Shown here: positions 42,372 through 50,604 of the stretch, piece after piece
Numbering within the stretch: the first letter of the stretch is position 1
How the letters are laid out: every line of letters begins with the position of its first letter
Origin: SIG603 sp963589785
GTDB taxonomy: Bacteria; Bacillota; Clostridia; Oscillospirales; Acutalibacteraceae
DNA length: 64,000 nucleotides
Direction of reading: 5' to 3'
Assembly (NCBI GenBank): GCA_963589785.1
Contig: CAVAMJ010000010.1
Coordinates: 23,907 to 87,906, forward strand
Position numbers and translations under genes: made by a program
The notes under the pieces: model-generated
Seen by the model: the letters and a program-made list of their open reading frames with translations, nothing else
Told to the model about the DNA's origin: nothing
Databases searched by the model: none

Positions 42372-43502
42372 ATGTACAAGCTTATCAGCAAAGAGGGGAA
42401 AGCAAGACGCGGAGAATTTGTCACCGTGCACGGAACCGTTCAGACTCCCGCTTTCATGAATGTTGCAACAGACGGTGCAATCAAGGGCGGAGTTTCTGCT
42501 TATGACCTCAAGGACCTCGACTGCCAGGTTCAGCTTTGCAATACCTATCACATGCATTTGAGACCGGGCGACGACATTGTAAACAAGCTTGGCGGCGTAA
42601 GAAAATTCACAGGCTGGAGCGGCCCTGTTCTCACGGATAGCGGCGGATTTCAGGTCTTTTCACTCGCAAAGCTCAGAAACATCAAGGAGGAGGGTGTAAC
42701 TTTCGCTTCTCACATCGACGGACACAAGATATTTATGGGTCCCGAGGAGAGCATGAGAATACAGTCTAACCTTGCTTCCACAATCGCAATGGCGTTTGAC
42801 GAGTGCGTAGAAAATCCCGCACCGTATCAGTATGCTAAAAATTCGAGCGACAGAACCATTCGTTGGCTCAAGCGCTGTAAGGATGAGATGCAAAGACTCA
42901 ATTCACTTGAGACAACACTAAATAAAAATCAGCTTCTGTTCGGAATTAACCAGGGCTGTACCTTTGACGATTTGCGTGTAGACAACATGAAGGCTATCGC
43001 CGAAATGGAACTTGACGGCTACGCAATCGGCGGTCTTGCTGTCGGTGAAGAGGCAAGCGTCATGTATCATATCATCGAGCAGGTCGAGCCATTTGCCCCC
43101 GAAAACAAAATTCGCTACCTTATGGGTGTCGGTACACCGGCAAATATCCTTGAGGCCGTAAGAAGAGGAGTTGACCTCTTTGACTGCGTTATGCCAACGA
43201 GAAACGCCCGTCACGGTCAGCTTTTCACTCACGAGGGAATAAGAAATATAAATAACGCAAAGTATACGCTTGACGAAAAGCCGATTGACGAGAAGTGCGG
43301 CTGTCCGACTTGCCAAAAGTTCACAAGAGCATATGTGCATCACCTCTTCAAGGCTAACGAGATGCTCGGTATGCGCCTTGCCGTCATGCACAATCTTTAT
43401 TTCTACAATCACCTCATGCAGGACATCAGAGACGCACTTGACGAAAGCCGTTTTGAGGAGTTCTACAAGGAAAACATTGACGTAATTTCAAAAAGAATTT
43501 AA
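42372..43502 (+). CDS. tgt: Queuine tRNA-ribosyltransferase (TGT)
   Basis: The 376-residue enzyme exchanges guanine 34 for preQ1 in tRNAs with GUN anticodons. Visible: TPAFMNVATDGAIKG, catalytic aspartate in VLTDSGGFQVFSL, GINQGCTFDDLR, the nucleophile Asp region FDCVMPTRNARHG, and the zinc ligands CGCPTC plus the later His. It acts immediately before QueA in the same pathway; the genes abut with no gap (queA stop, then ATG). Confidence 0.96.
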   Translation: MYKLISKEGKARRGEFVTVHGTVQTPAFMNVATDGAIKGGVSAYDLKDLDCQVQLCNTYHMHLRPGDDIVNKLGGVRKFTGWSGPVLTDSGGFQVFSLAKLRNIKEEGVTFASHIDGHKIFMGPEESMRIQSNLASTIAMAFDECVENPAPYQYAKNSSDRTIRWLKRCKDEMQRLNSLETTLNKNQLLFGINQGCTFDDLRVDNMKAIAEMELDGYAIGGLAVGEEASVMYHIIEQVEPFAPENKIRYLMGVGTPANILEAVRRGVDLFDCVMPTRNARHGQLFTHEGIRNINNAKYTLDEKPIDEKCGCPTCQKFTRAYVHHLFKANEMLGMRLAVMHNLYFYNHLMQDIRDALDESRFEEFYKENIDVISKRI

Positions 43503-43509
43503 ATTTTCC

Positions 43510-43538
43510 TTGCTAAAACTAATTACTTTTGTTAGAAT
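43510..43538 (+). promoter_or_regulatory. Promoter of yajC
   Basis: TTGCTA (43510-43515), a 17-bp spacer and TAGAAT (43533-43538). It is followed by a 50-nt leader with GGAAAGGA before the start codon. Confidence 0.6.
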
Positions 43539-43587
43539 AGGAAACGTTACATAACATAGTAAAGTATAAGGAAAGGACTTATATAGA

Positions 43588-43917
43588 ATGAATTCTATCG
43601 CTTTAACAACTTCAGGCTCATCCTCAACATCAATGATTTTGATGTTGGCTATCTATGCTGTATTCATCGTTCTTCTTTATTTCTTGTTCTTCAGACCGCA
43701 GAATAAGAGAAAAAAGCAGGAAGCTCAGATGAGAAGCAACGCTCAGGTTGGTGACGAAGTCACAACAATCGGCGGAATCAGCGGCAAGATTGTTGCTGTC
43801 AAGGAAGAGACAGACTCTGTCATCATCGAGACAGGCACAGATCGCACAAAGCTTCGTGTTAAGAGATGGGCTATCGGCTCTGTTGATACCGCTCACGACA
43901 ACGAGGAGACAAAGTAA
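43588..43917 (+). CDS. yajC: Preprotein translocase subunit YajC
   Basis: The 109-residue protein has one membrane helix (about 16-36, ILMLAIYAVFIVLLYFLFF), the signature FRPQNKRKKQ and a cytosolic beta domain (VGDEVTTIGGISGKIVAVKEE). It is an accessory subunit of the SecDF-YajC complex. secDF are not adjacent here; queA-tgt-yajC is the classic bacterial order and is preserved. Confidence 0.95.
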   Translation: MNSIALTTSGSSSTSMILMLAIYAVFIVLLYFLFFRPQNKRKKQEAQMRSNAQVGDEVTTIGGISGKIVAVKEETDSVIIETGTDRTKLRVKRWAIGSVDTAHDNEETK

Positions 43918-43941
43918 TTAAAAATATTACTGAACGAACAA

Positions 43942-43975
43942 AAAGCTGTGGTGTTTTTCACCGCAGCTTTTTTCG
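43942..43975 (+). terminator. Intrinsic terminator after yajC
   Basis: AAAGCTGTGGTG (43942-43953) pairs with CACCGCAGCTTT (43959-43970, one wobble), followed by TTTCGTTT. Confidence 0.85.
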
Positions 43976-44154
43976 TTTCCTGCAAACTTTTTGAAAAATC
44001 GAAAAAATGTTCGTGGAAGGGTAGAGTTTGGTACATATGTTTGTGTTATAATTAAGGCAAAGATAAAAATCAAAAAAACGGACATAAACATAATACAAAA
44101 GGCAAAGAAACGATTAAATTTATTTTTTCTAAAAAACGAAAGGGGAACGGGAAT

Positions 44155-44262
44155 ATGGGGATTTTTGCGGTAGCTTTTGCTTTATTACCGATACTTGCTG
44201 TCAATGAAATGAGACGAAACGGCAGTTATGTGAGTGAAAAGAGAAAAAAATTAAGACGATAA
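44155..44262 (+). CDS. 35-residue hypothetical peptide
   Basis: ATG at 44155 is preceded by GAAAGGGGAACGGGAAT and by an extended -10 promoter (TGTTATAAT, near 44044-44052). The product begins MGIFAVAFALLPILAV and ends in a basic tail EKRKKLRR: one short hydrophobic helix and a cytosolic basic end. I do not recognise a family. The ribosome binding site and own promoter favour a real gene; the short length keeps confidence moderate. Confidence 0.5.
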   Translation: MGIFAVAFALLPILAVNEMRRNGSYVSEKRKKLRR

Positions 44263-44326
44263 AACCGCAGTTTCATGCGCTTTTTTTCTCTAATAAAAAA
44301 TAATTTAAATTTTTTTAAAAAAAGAC

Positions 44327-44355
44327 TTTACAAAACGGTAAGTGTTTGCTATAAT
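44327..44355 (+). promoter_or_regulatory. Promoter of the tRNA cluster
   Basis: TTTACA (44327-44332), a 17-bp spacer and TATAAT (44350-44355), immediately upstream of the gap and tRNA genes. Confidence 0.8.
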
Positions 44356-44373
44356 AAACGAGCGTTCACGGTG

Positions 44374-44383
44374 NNNNNNNNNN
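44374..44383. other. Assembly gap (10 N)
   Basis: Ten undetermined bases. The tRNA-Thr body after it lacks about 22 nt at its 5' end, and the sequence before the gap (GTTCACGGTG) is not that 5' end. The true gap is therefore probably longer than ten and may hide further tRNA genes. Confidence 0.95.
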
Positions 44384-44437
44384 AGCAGCTGATTTGTAAT
44401 CAGCAGGTCAGGGGTTCGAGTCCGTTCACCAGCTCCA
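44384..44437 (+). tRNA. tRNA-Thr (TGT anticodon), 5' part lost in gap
   Basis: Anticodon stem GCTGA/TCAGC with loop TTTGTAA (anticodon TGT), T-arm with GGTTCGAGTCC, and 3' acceptor CACCAGC-T-CCA with encoded CCA at 44435-44437. The D-arm and 5' acceptor strand are missing because of the N run. Confidence 0.85.
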
Positions 44438-44443
44438 TAATTT

Positions 44444-44528
44444 GGAAGAGTTCCCGAGTGGCCAAAGGGGGCAGACTGTAAATCTGTTGCGTCATGCTTC
44501 GGTGGTTCGAATCCACCCTCTTCCACCA
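44444..44528 (+). tRNA. tRNA-Tyr (GTA anticodon)
   Basis: Acceptor GGAAGAG/CTCTTCC, D-arm with GAGTGGCCAAAGG, anticodon stem CAGA/TCTG with GTA in the loop, long variable arm typical of type II tRNA-Tyr, GGTTCGAATCC T-arm, and encoded CCA. Complete, 85 nt. Confidence 0.95.
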
Positions 44529-44531
44529 ATT

Positions 44532-44561
44532 AAGACAAGTCTTTTGACTTGTCTTTTTTGT
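44532..44561 (+). terminator. Intrinsic terminator of the tRNA cluster
   Basis: AAGACAAGTC (44532-44541) pairs with GACTTGTCTT (44546-44555), followed by TTTTG. Confidence 0.85.
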
Positions 44562-45018
44562 TTTTTACGGGAAAACTTTGAGCTTAATTCAAAATATACC
44601 TGTACGAGCTGATATAGGGGCAAAACTATCCCAGTGAATTAGTGTATACAATAGCCTGTTTTCACTTTGGTTACATAAAACAAATGGTTTTTGTGGCAAA
44701 GAAACAGCTTCGTGAAGATTTATAAAATCGAACCTAAAAGCAATAAATTTTTAGACCTTTTGCTAAGGTGTTTTATGTCAATCAGTGGTATATCAAATAA
44801 TCGAGTTTAACTATATATTGTGGTTTTGGTTCTGGCGGGCAAATTATTTTCTTGTAAAGCGCCTAAGCTTTTGTGCATTTTTTTACCGCTGAAAACGGCT
44901 TGCTTTCCTATGAAAACAGCCAAAAAAACAAAGCTGTTAAATGTGTGTGAATAAAAAGCTGTCATTTTTTACAATTGACTTTTTTTGAAAAAATCTATAA
45001 TATTCTTAACAGACCCTG
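44562..45018. other. Long intergenic region before nrdD
   Basis: About 450 bp, AT-rich, no open frame with a ribosome binding site. Contents seen: one NrdR-box-like site near 44811 and a -10 TATAAT at about 44996 with TTGACT 15 bp upstream, a likely nrdD promoter. Confidence 0.5.
44808..44823 (+). promoter_or_regulatory. NrdR-box-like site upstream of nrdD
   Basis: The core CTATATATTG (44811-44820) matches the NrdR-box core CwATATATwG exactly. It lies about 215 bp upstream of the ribonucleotide reductase gene. A clear second box at helical spacing was not found, and the distance to the predicted promoter is long. Confidence 0.4.
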
Positions 45019-45034
45019 AGGGGCGTGAAAGGAT

Positions 45035-47287
45035 ATGTTTAAATTTATGACTGATTTATATATAACAAAAAGAGACGGACGAGAGGTTAAGTTCGACGCC
45101 GAGAAGATTAAGGCGGCTGTCGCAAGAGCCAACACAGAGGTCACTTCTCGTGAGAAGCTCTCTCGCTCACAGATCAACGCTGTTGCCGAGATGGTGGAGA
45201 GAACCGTCAGAAGACAGGGCGAGGCTGTGTCCGTTGAGGACATTCAGAACATGGTAGAGGTTGCCATCATGGAGGTTAGAGGCTATGAGGTGGCTCAGAA
45301 GTATGTGAGATTCCGCTACAAGAAAGAGGTTGCACGGGAGTCAAGAAGTGATTTCTTTGATGCAATCGGCGAGAAGCTTCGTGCAGAGAATGTCGAAAAT
45401 CAGAACGCTAATCTTGACGAGAGATCCTTCAGCGGCCGTGTGGGCGAGGCTACAAGAGTCCTCACAAAGGACTATGCCATGAGAAACATCATCTCTCCTA
45501 TGGCTAGAAAAAACCACGAGAACAACGAGATTTATATCCACGATCTCGATTCATATGCAGCCGGAATGCATAACTGCTTAAGCCTTCCGATAGACGATCT
45601 CCTCGAGAAGGGCTTTAACACAAGACAGACAGACGTCAGACCTGCTAACAGCGTGAACACCGCTATGCAGCTTGTTGCCGTTCTTTTCCAGCTTCAGAGT
45701 CTTCAGCAGTTCGGCGGAGTAAGTGCAACTCACCTTGACCATTCACTTGTACCGTACGTAAGAAAGAGCTTCTTCAAGAACTATCGCAACGGCGCAAAGT
45801 ACATCATGGACGAGGAATTCTCACTCGGTGAGCTTGAGCCGAAAAATGTTTCCATTGATGATACAGAGGTTTATTCTAACGAGCGTGTGAGAAAGTATGC
45901 TATGGATATGACCGAAAAAGAAGTTCATCAGTCTGTCGAGGGTATGTATCACAACCTCAACACCTTGCAGTCAAGAAGCGGCGGTCAGCTTCCGTTCTCA
46001 TCTATCAACTACGGAACCTGTACTCTCCCTGAAGGAAGAATGGTCATAAAGTCTCTTCTTACTGTTTCTATCGAGGGTCTCGGAAGACTTCACAGAACAA
46101 GCATCTTCCCGTGCGGAATTTTCCAGTGCATGAAGGGTGTCAACCGTGAGCCGGGCGATCCTAACTACGATCTTTTCAAGCTTGCGCTCAGAAGTACCGC
46201 TCAGCGCCTTTATCCGAACTACTGCAACGTAGATTGGTCGGGTAATGCGGGCTACGACAGAAACGATCCTAAGACATATTTCAGCACCATGGGTTGTCGT
46301 ACAGCTAACGGCTACGACATCAACGGCTTCGGTCAGCTTAAGGACGGCAGAGGAAATGTCTGCCCTGTAACAATAATCATGCCGACTCTTGCTATGGAGG
46401 CAAAGGAAGCCGCTAACAAGAAGGGCGAGGATGTCGTCGAGACATTCATGGATCTTCTCGATAAGAAAATCTTCGAGGCAAAGGATATGCTCATCGAGCG
46501 TTTTGACTGGATTTGCCAGCAAAGCCCCGCTTCTGCAAGATTTATGTATGAGAACAACACCATGGCGGGCTATGTTCCCGAGGAGGGAATCCGCTCTGCA
46601 CTCAAGCACGGCACACTTGCTTTAGGTCAGCTTGGTTTGGCAGAGACACTTCAGATTCTCATCGGCTGTGACCACACAGAGGACAAAGGCATGGAGCTTG
46701 CAAAGAGAATTGAAAGCCTCTACAAGCAGAGATGCGCAGAGTTTAAGGAGCAGTATAAGCTTAACTTCGGTGTCTACTATACTCCTGCCGAAAACCTTTG
46801 CTACACCGCAATGACAAAGTTCAAGAAAAAGTACGGTGAAATTCCAAATGTCAGCGACAAGAAGTTCTTCACAAACAGCATTCATGTTCCTGTTTGGAAG
46901 AAGATGAGCGCCGCAAGAAAAATCGACATCGAGTCTCAGCTTACAGGCTATTCTTCAGCGGGATGCATCACCTACGTCGAGCTTGACAGCGGAGCAAAGA
47001 ACAATCTTGAGGCACTCGAGACTATCGTTAATTACGCTATGGATAAGGATATTCCTTACTTTGCAATCAACGTTCCGAACGATACATGCCTTGACTGCGG
47101 ATACACAGATGAATTTGACGATTGCTGCCCCGAGTGCGGAAGCCATCACATTCAGCAGTTAAGACGAGTAACGGGTTATCTCACAGGTAACTACACAACA
47201 GCGTTTAACGATGGCAAGATTGAAGAGGTTGAGAAGAGAGTTAAGCATATGGGCAGAGGCAAAATCGAGATGCCCGCAGCCGACTGA
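45035..47287 (+). CDS. nrdD: Anaerobic ribonucleoside-triphosphate reductase
   Basis: The 750-residue class III glycyl-radical enzyme makes dNTPs without oxygen. An N-terminal ATP-cone (YITKRDGREVKFDAEKI to about 95) provides allosteric control. The catalytic barrel includes NCLSLPIDDLL and NYGTCTLPEG. The C-terminal part has a zinc site (CLDCGYTDEFDDCCPEC) and the glycyl-radical loop RRVTGYLTGNYTTAFNDGK. Start 45035 has GAGGGG 10 nt upstream. The activating radical-SAM protein NrdG, usually downstream, is absent here; the next gene is a CYTH protein. Confidence 0.95.
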   Translation: MFKFMTDLYITKRDGREVKFDAEKIKAAVARANTEVTSREKLSRSQINAVAEMVERTVRRQGEAVSVEDIQNMVEVAIMEVRGYEVAQKYVRFRYKKEVARESRSDFFDAIGEKLRAENVENQNANLDERSFSGRVGEATRVLTKDYAMRNIISPMARKNHENNEIYIHDLDSYAAGMHNCLSLPIDDLLEKGFNTRQTDVRPANSVNTAMQLVAVLFQLQSLQQFGGVSATHLDHSLVPYVRKSFFKNYRNGAKYIMDEEFSLGELEPKNVSIDDTEVYSNERVRKYAMDMTEKEVHQSVEGMYHNLNTLQSRSGGQLPFSSINYGTCTLPEGRMVIKSLLTVSIEGLGRLHRTSIFPCGIFQCMKGVNREPGDPNYDLFKLALRSTAQRLYPNYCNVDWSGNAGYDRNDPKTYFSTMGCRTANGYDINGFGQLKDGRGNVCPVTIIMPTLAMEAKEAANKKGEDVVETFMDLLDKKIFEAKDMLIERFDWICQQSPASARFMYENNTMAGYVPEEGIRSALKHGTLALGQLGLAETLQILIGCDHTEDKGMELAKRIESLYKQRCAEFKEQYKLNFGVYYTPAENLCYTAMTKFKKKYGEIPNVSDKKFFTNSIHVPVWKKMSAARKIDIESQLTGYSSAGCITYVELDSGAKNNLEALETIVNYAMDKDIPYFAINVPNDTCLDCGYTDEFDDCCPECGSHHIQQLRRVTGYLTGNYTTAFNDGKIEEVEKRVKHMGRGKIEMPAAD

Positions 47288-47324
47288 TTTTCCACCGTTT
47301 GACTTCAAAAGTTGATAAATATAT

Positions 47325-47356
47325 GAGCGAAGCGATTTAAAGCTTCGCTCTTTTTG
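47325..47356 (+). terminator. Intrinsic terminator after nrdD
   Basis: GAGCGAAGC (47325-47333) pairs with GCTTCGCTC (47342-47350), followed by TTTTTG. Confidence 0.85.
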
Positions 47357-47447
47357 TTTGTGAAATGTTCCGCAAAAGGTTTGTATTCGAAGAAATAATG
47401 AAGTATAATCAAAATATTAGATAAAAAACTGCGAAATGAGGATAGAT

Positions 47448-48020
47448 ATGCTTGAGGTTGAAGTTAAGCTTCCTGTCAAAGACAGAGAGGCTGTTATAAA
47501 ATCACTCGAAAATGACGGCTTTGTCATGGGAAAGCTTTTGAGAGAATCGGACGAATACTTTGATTCTGATTTTCACGATTTCAAAAAGTGCGGCGATGCA
47601 TTCAGAATAAGACGCACGGAAAATCTCGAGACAGGCGAAAAGCACGATATGATAACCTACAAGGGTCCGAGACTCTCGTCCGGAATCAAGGCGAGAAAGG
47701 AACTCGAAACGGGTGTCGAAAATTCTGACGTTATGGAAGAGGTTATGCTTTCTCTCGGTTATCGCAAGGTTGACCCCGTGGTAAAAACAAGACGCTACTA
47801 CCACAAGGACAATATGACCGCCTGTGTCGACAGTGTCGAGATGTTAGGCGTTTTTCTCGAGATAGAGATTGTTGTCTCAGAGGAAGTCGGCTATGAAAAT
47901 GCCGAAAAGCAAATTGCCGCAAAGCTAAAGGATTTGGGACTTGATATTTCCGACAGCATAAAGGCTTCATATCTCACGATGGTTCAGGCTTATATCGAAA
48001 AGCTTAAGAATAAAAATTAA
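47448..48020 (+). CDS. CYTH-domain protein (CyaB/class IV adenylate cyclase-like)
   Basis: The 190-residue protein opens with the ExExK signature (EVEVKL) and alternates basic and acidic residues along the tunnel strands (FRIRRTE, MITYKGPRL, KARKELETGV, FLEIEIVV). CYTH enzymes act on triphosphates: class IV adenylate cyclase, thiamine triphosphatase or inorganic triphosphatase. Sequence does not decide among them. Start 47448 is favoured because GAGGA lies 5 nt upstream; an ATG four codons earlier has no site. Confidence 0.85.
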   Translation: MLEVEVKLPVKDREAVIKSLENDGFVMGKLLRESDEYFDSDFHDFKKCGDAFRIRRTENLETGEKHDMITYKGPRLSSGIKARKELETGVENSDVMEEVMLSLGYRKVDPVVKTRRYYHKDNMTACVDSVEMLGVFLEIEIVVSEEVGYENAEKQIAAKLKDLGLDISDSIKASYLTMVQAYIEKLKNKN

Positions 48021-48041
48021 CAGAAAAGAAAGGAATACACC

Positions 48042-48572
48042 ATGGAATTCAAAGAATTGACTAATGTAAGAAGAAGCGTAAGAAAATACGAGGATAAGAT
48101 CATAAGTGACGAGCAGATAAGAGAGATTGTCTCTGCCGCTCAGTTAGCTCCGTCATGGAAAAATACCCAGACAGGAAGATACTACGTTGTCAGAACTCCT
48201 GAGACACTCGAGAAGTTTAGAAAAGATGTTTTGCCGACTTTCAATCAGAACAGCTCAAAGGGCACGGCTCTTATTGTCACGACATTCGTAAAGGGTCAGT
48301 CAGGATTCTTAAACGGCGAGGCTGCAAACGAAGTCGGTGACGGCTGGGGTGCTTATGACCTCGGTCTTCAGAACGCATATATGATCCTTGCGGCAAGCAA
48401 CATGGGACTTGATACCCTCATTATGGGTCTGAGACACTCCGACAAGATAAGAGAGGAGCTTTCTGTTCCTGAGAACGAGGAGATAGTCGCAGTTATCGCA
48501 GTTGGTTACCGTGACGGTGAGCCTAAGTTCAATCCAAGAAAAAATCTTGACGATATACTGAAAATCTATTGA
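48042..48572 (+). CDS. Nitroreductase family protein
   Basis: The 176-residue FMN-binding protein has NVRRSVRKYEDK at the start, LAPSWKNTQTGRYYVV and the C-terminal GLDTLIMGLRHSDKIREEL / VIAVGYRDGEPKFNPRKNLDDI, the standard nitroreductase pattern. Such proteins are dimeric NAD(P)H-dependent reductases; the physiological substrate is unknown. AGAAAGGAA precedes the ATG, and the gap to the CYTH gene is 21 bp, so they may share a transcript. Confidence 0.88.
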   Translation: MEFKELTNVRRSVRKYEDKIISDEQIREIVSAAQLAPSWKNTQTGRYYVVRTPETLEKFRKDVLPTFNQNSSKGTALIVTTFVKGQSGFLNGEAANEVGDGWGAYDLGLQNAYMILAASNMGLDTLIMGLRHSDKIREELSVPENEEIVAVIAVGYRDGEPKFNPRKNLDDILKIY

Positions 48573-48595
48573 TATTAAGGCAAAAAGGAAGAAAG

Positions 48596-49540
48596 ATGGA
48601 TACTAAGGCTTTTGTTACATACAAAGAAAAAATTATAAGCGAGTGCTCTAAGGTGATTGTTGGAAAGGAAGATGTTATCGAAAAGGTACTTATTTGCTAC
48701 CTTTGTGGCGGTCACATTCTTCTTGAGGACGTTCCCGGAACCGGAAAAACAATGCTTCTTAGAACCTTTTCAAAGGCTGTGGGAGGTTCATTCAAAAGAA
48801 TACAGTTCACCCCCGATATACTTCCCTCCGACTTGACGGGAATTCATTTCTACAATCAAAAGAGCGGCGAATTTGAGTTCAGAGCGGGCCCGCTTTTCGC
48901 AAATATCGTGTTGGCTGATGAAATCAACCGTGCGACACCCAGAACCCAGTCAAGCTTGCTTGAGGCAATGGAGGAAAAGCAAATTTCTGTTGACGGAACA
49001 ACCTTTGCACTTGAAGAGCCGTTCCTTGTTATGGCTACTCAAAATCCGCTTGAGTCTGGCGGAACATTCCCACTCCCTGAGGCTCAGATAGACAGATTTT
49101 TCATGCGACTTTCCATGGGTTACATGAGCCGTGAGGAAGAAATGAGCGTTTTGATGAGAAAATCGAGCATCGATATTCTCGCTGAGGTCAAAGAGGTTGT
49201 TTCCGCAGAGGAGACAGCGGCACTAAAGCAAAAGTTAAGTGAAACGAGCGTTTCAAGGGCGGTCGCTTCCTACATCATGGATATAATCGAGAAAACAAGA
49301 ACAGCCGCAGGTCTCGGTGCCGGAGTTTCCACAAGAGGTGCGCTTGCACTTTACAAGGCTTCTCAGGTAAAGGCATTATTCAGCGGAAGAAGCTTTGTTA
49401 TCCCCGAGGACGTCAAGGATATGGCAGTTCCTGTACTTGCTCACAGAATATCGGGAAGTCTTGGCTCGAGAAAGGACTCTGAAGCATATGTCATGAGACT
49501 TTTGGGTGAGATTCAGGTGCCGCTGGAGAGTATCGAATGA
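48596..49540 (+). CDS. MoxR-family AAA+ ATPase
   Basis: The 314-residue ATPase has Walker A LEDVPGTGKTMLLR, Walker B NIVLADEINRATPRTQSSLLEAMEEKQI, sensor MATQNPLESGGTFPLPEAQIDRF and an Arg-rich lid. MoxR proteins act as chaperones with DUF58 and related von-Willebrand-type partners. ATG 48596 follows AAGGAAG; an ATG nine codons upstream lies in the tail of the nitroreductase gene. It overlaps the DUF58 gene by four bases. Confidence 0.93.
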   Translation: MDTKAFVTYKEKIISECSKVIVGKEDVIEKVLICYLCGGHILLEDVPGTGKTMLLRTFSKAVGGSFKRIQFTPDILPSDLTGIHFYNQKSGEFEFRAGPLFANIVLADEINRATPRTQSSLLEAMEEKQISVDGTTFALEEPFLVMATQNPLESGGTFPLPEAQIDRFFMRLSMGYMSREEEMSVLMRKSSIDILAEVKEVVSAEETAALKQKLSETSVSRAVASYIMDIIEKTRTAAGLGAGVSTRGALALYKASQVKALFSGRSFVIPEDVKDMAVPVLAHRISGSLGSRKDSEAYVMRLLGEIQVPLESIE

Positions 49541-50604
49541 TAGTATTTTTTATAATACTCGTAGTTCTTGTCGTTTTTCTTGAGTACTTTCTAAGTCGCT
49601 ATACGCTCAAACGCATCAGCCTTAAAATAGCTGCGGAAAAGTATCTTGTCGAACCGAATGAGGAGTTTGAAGTTAAAATAACTCTTCGAAACCGCTCTGC
49701 ACTGCCCGCATTCTTTTTGACGGCGAGGTGCAACGTGCCCGGAAAGGCTAAGCTTTGCGAAAATCAGCGAGGCAAGCTTGATTCCTACGGCAATTTGGGA
49801 GAATACAGCGTTTCTTGCTTTCTCATGCCCAAGCAAACGGCAGAATTCAGCGTGAAAATCAAGGTTTCTGACAGAGGACTTTACAGACTGACTAATTTTT
49901 CTGTTTATGCCGGAGATTTCATCGGTATCAAGACAAAATCGAGGGAGTTTCGAGGAATGGAAGAATTCGTTGTCATTCCGAAGTGCCTTGAGGATGTCGA
50001 TATTTCTTTTCTTTCGGGCGGACTTATGGGCGAGAGGAGCGTGAACCGTCAGATTCACGAGGACCCTATTTTGACAGTAGGATTCAGAGAATATACGGGA
50101 CGAGAGCCGCAGAAATCCATTTCGTGGACGAGAAGTCTTCAGAGCGGCAGACTCATGGTAAAGCAATACGATCACACGACAGACAGAAAGCTCACTCTTT
50201 TGTTTTCATCTGAGGGAGCGGGCGACAAGAGCATAGAATATTGTTACAAGCTTTGCCGAACTGTTTGCGAGAAGCTGGAGCGTGAGCAAATTCCGTTCTC
50301 GTTCTATCATTCTGGTTGTCTTCAGACTTCGGTAGGACGATTGCCACTGCTCAAATCCGGTCTTGGCGAACAGCATCTAAGCCGAATTTTGGAGGGACTC
50401 GGAAGAGCGAATTCCTACACGGCAGAAATTTCTGTCGATGAAATGGTGAATATGGTTTTGAAACGAGACTATGACACCAACTGCTGTGTGCTCATCACAC
50501 CTAAAAAGACAGAATCGGATATTGCGGCTATGAACCGACTCAAAGCGAGAACGGGAGCGGCTGTTTTTATCTTAGACGGTCAAACGGAGGCAGACGATGA
50601 ATAA
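49537..50604 (+). CDS. DUF58 domain protein
   Basis: The 355-residue protein has one N-terminal membrane helix, a beta-rich region (about 30-140) and then the DUF58 core with EDPILTVGFREYTGREPQKSISW, followed by a vWA-like domain. It is the standard partner of MoxR ATPases; molecular role not established. It overlaps MoxR by four bases and the next gene by eight. Confidence 0.9.
   Translation: MIVFFIILVVLVVFLEYFLSRYTLKRISLKIAAEKYLVEPNEEFEVKITLRNRSALPAFFLTARCNVPGKAKLCENQRGKLDSYGNLGEYSVSCFLMPKQTAEFSVKIKVSDRGLYRLTNFSVYAGDFIGIKTKSREFRGMEEFVVIPKCLEDVDISFLSGGLMGERSVNRQIHEDPILTVGFREYTGREPQKSISWTRSLQSGRLMVKQYDHTTDRKLTLLFSSEGAGDKSIEYCYKLCRTVCEKLEREQIPFSFYHSGCLQTSVGRLPLLKSGLGEQHLSRILEGLGRANSYTAEISVDEMVNMVLKRDYDTNCCVLITPKKTESDIAAMNRLKARTGAAVFILDGQTEADDE

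Noticed and set aside
44305..44529. Open frames across the tRNA genes and gap
   Set aside because: They translate tRNA sequence and the N run; such frames are a common artefact.
45998..46609. Minus-strand open frame of about 200 codons inside nrdD
   Set aside because: Opposite a fully conserved enzyme; composition reflects codon bias of nrdD, no SD.
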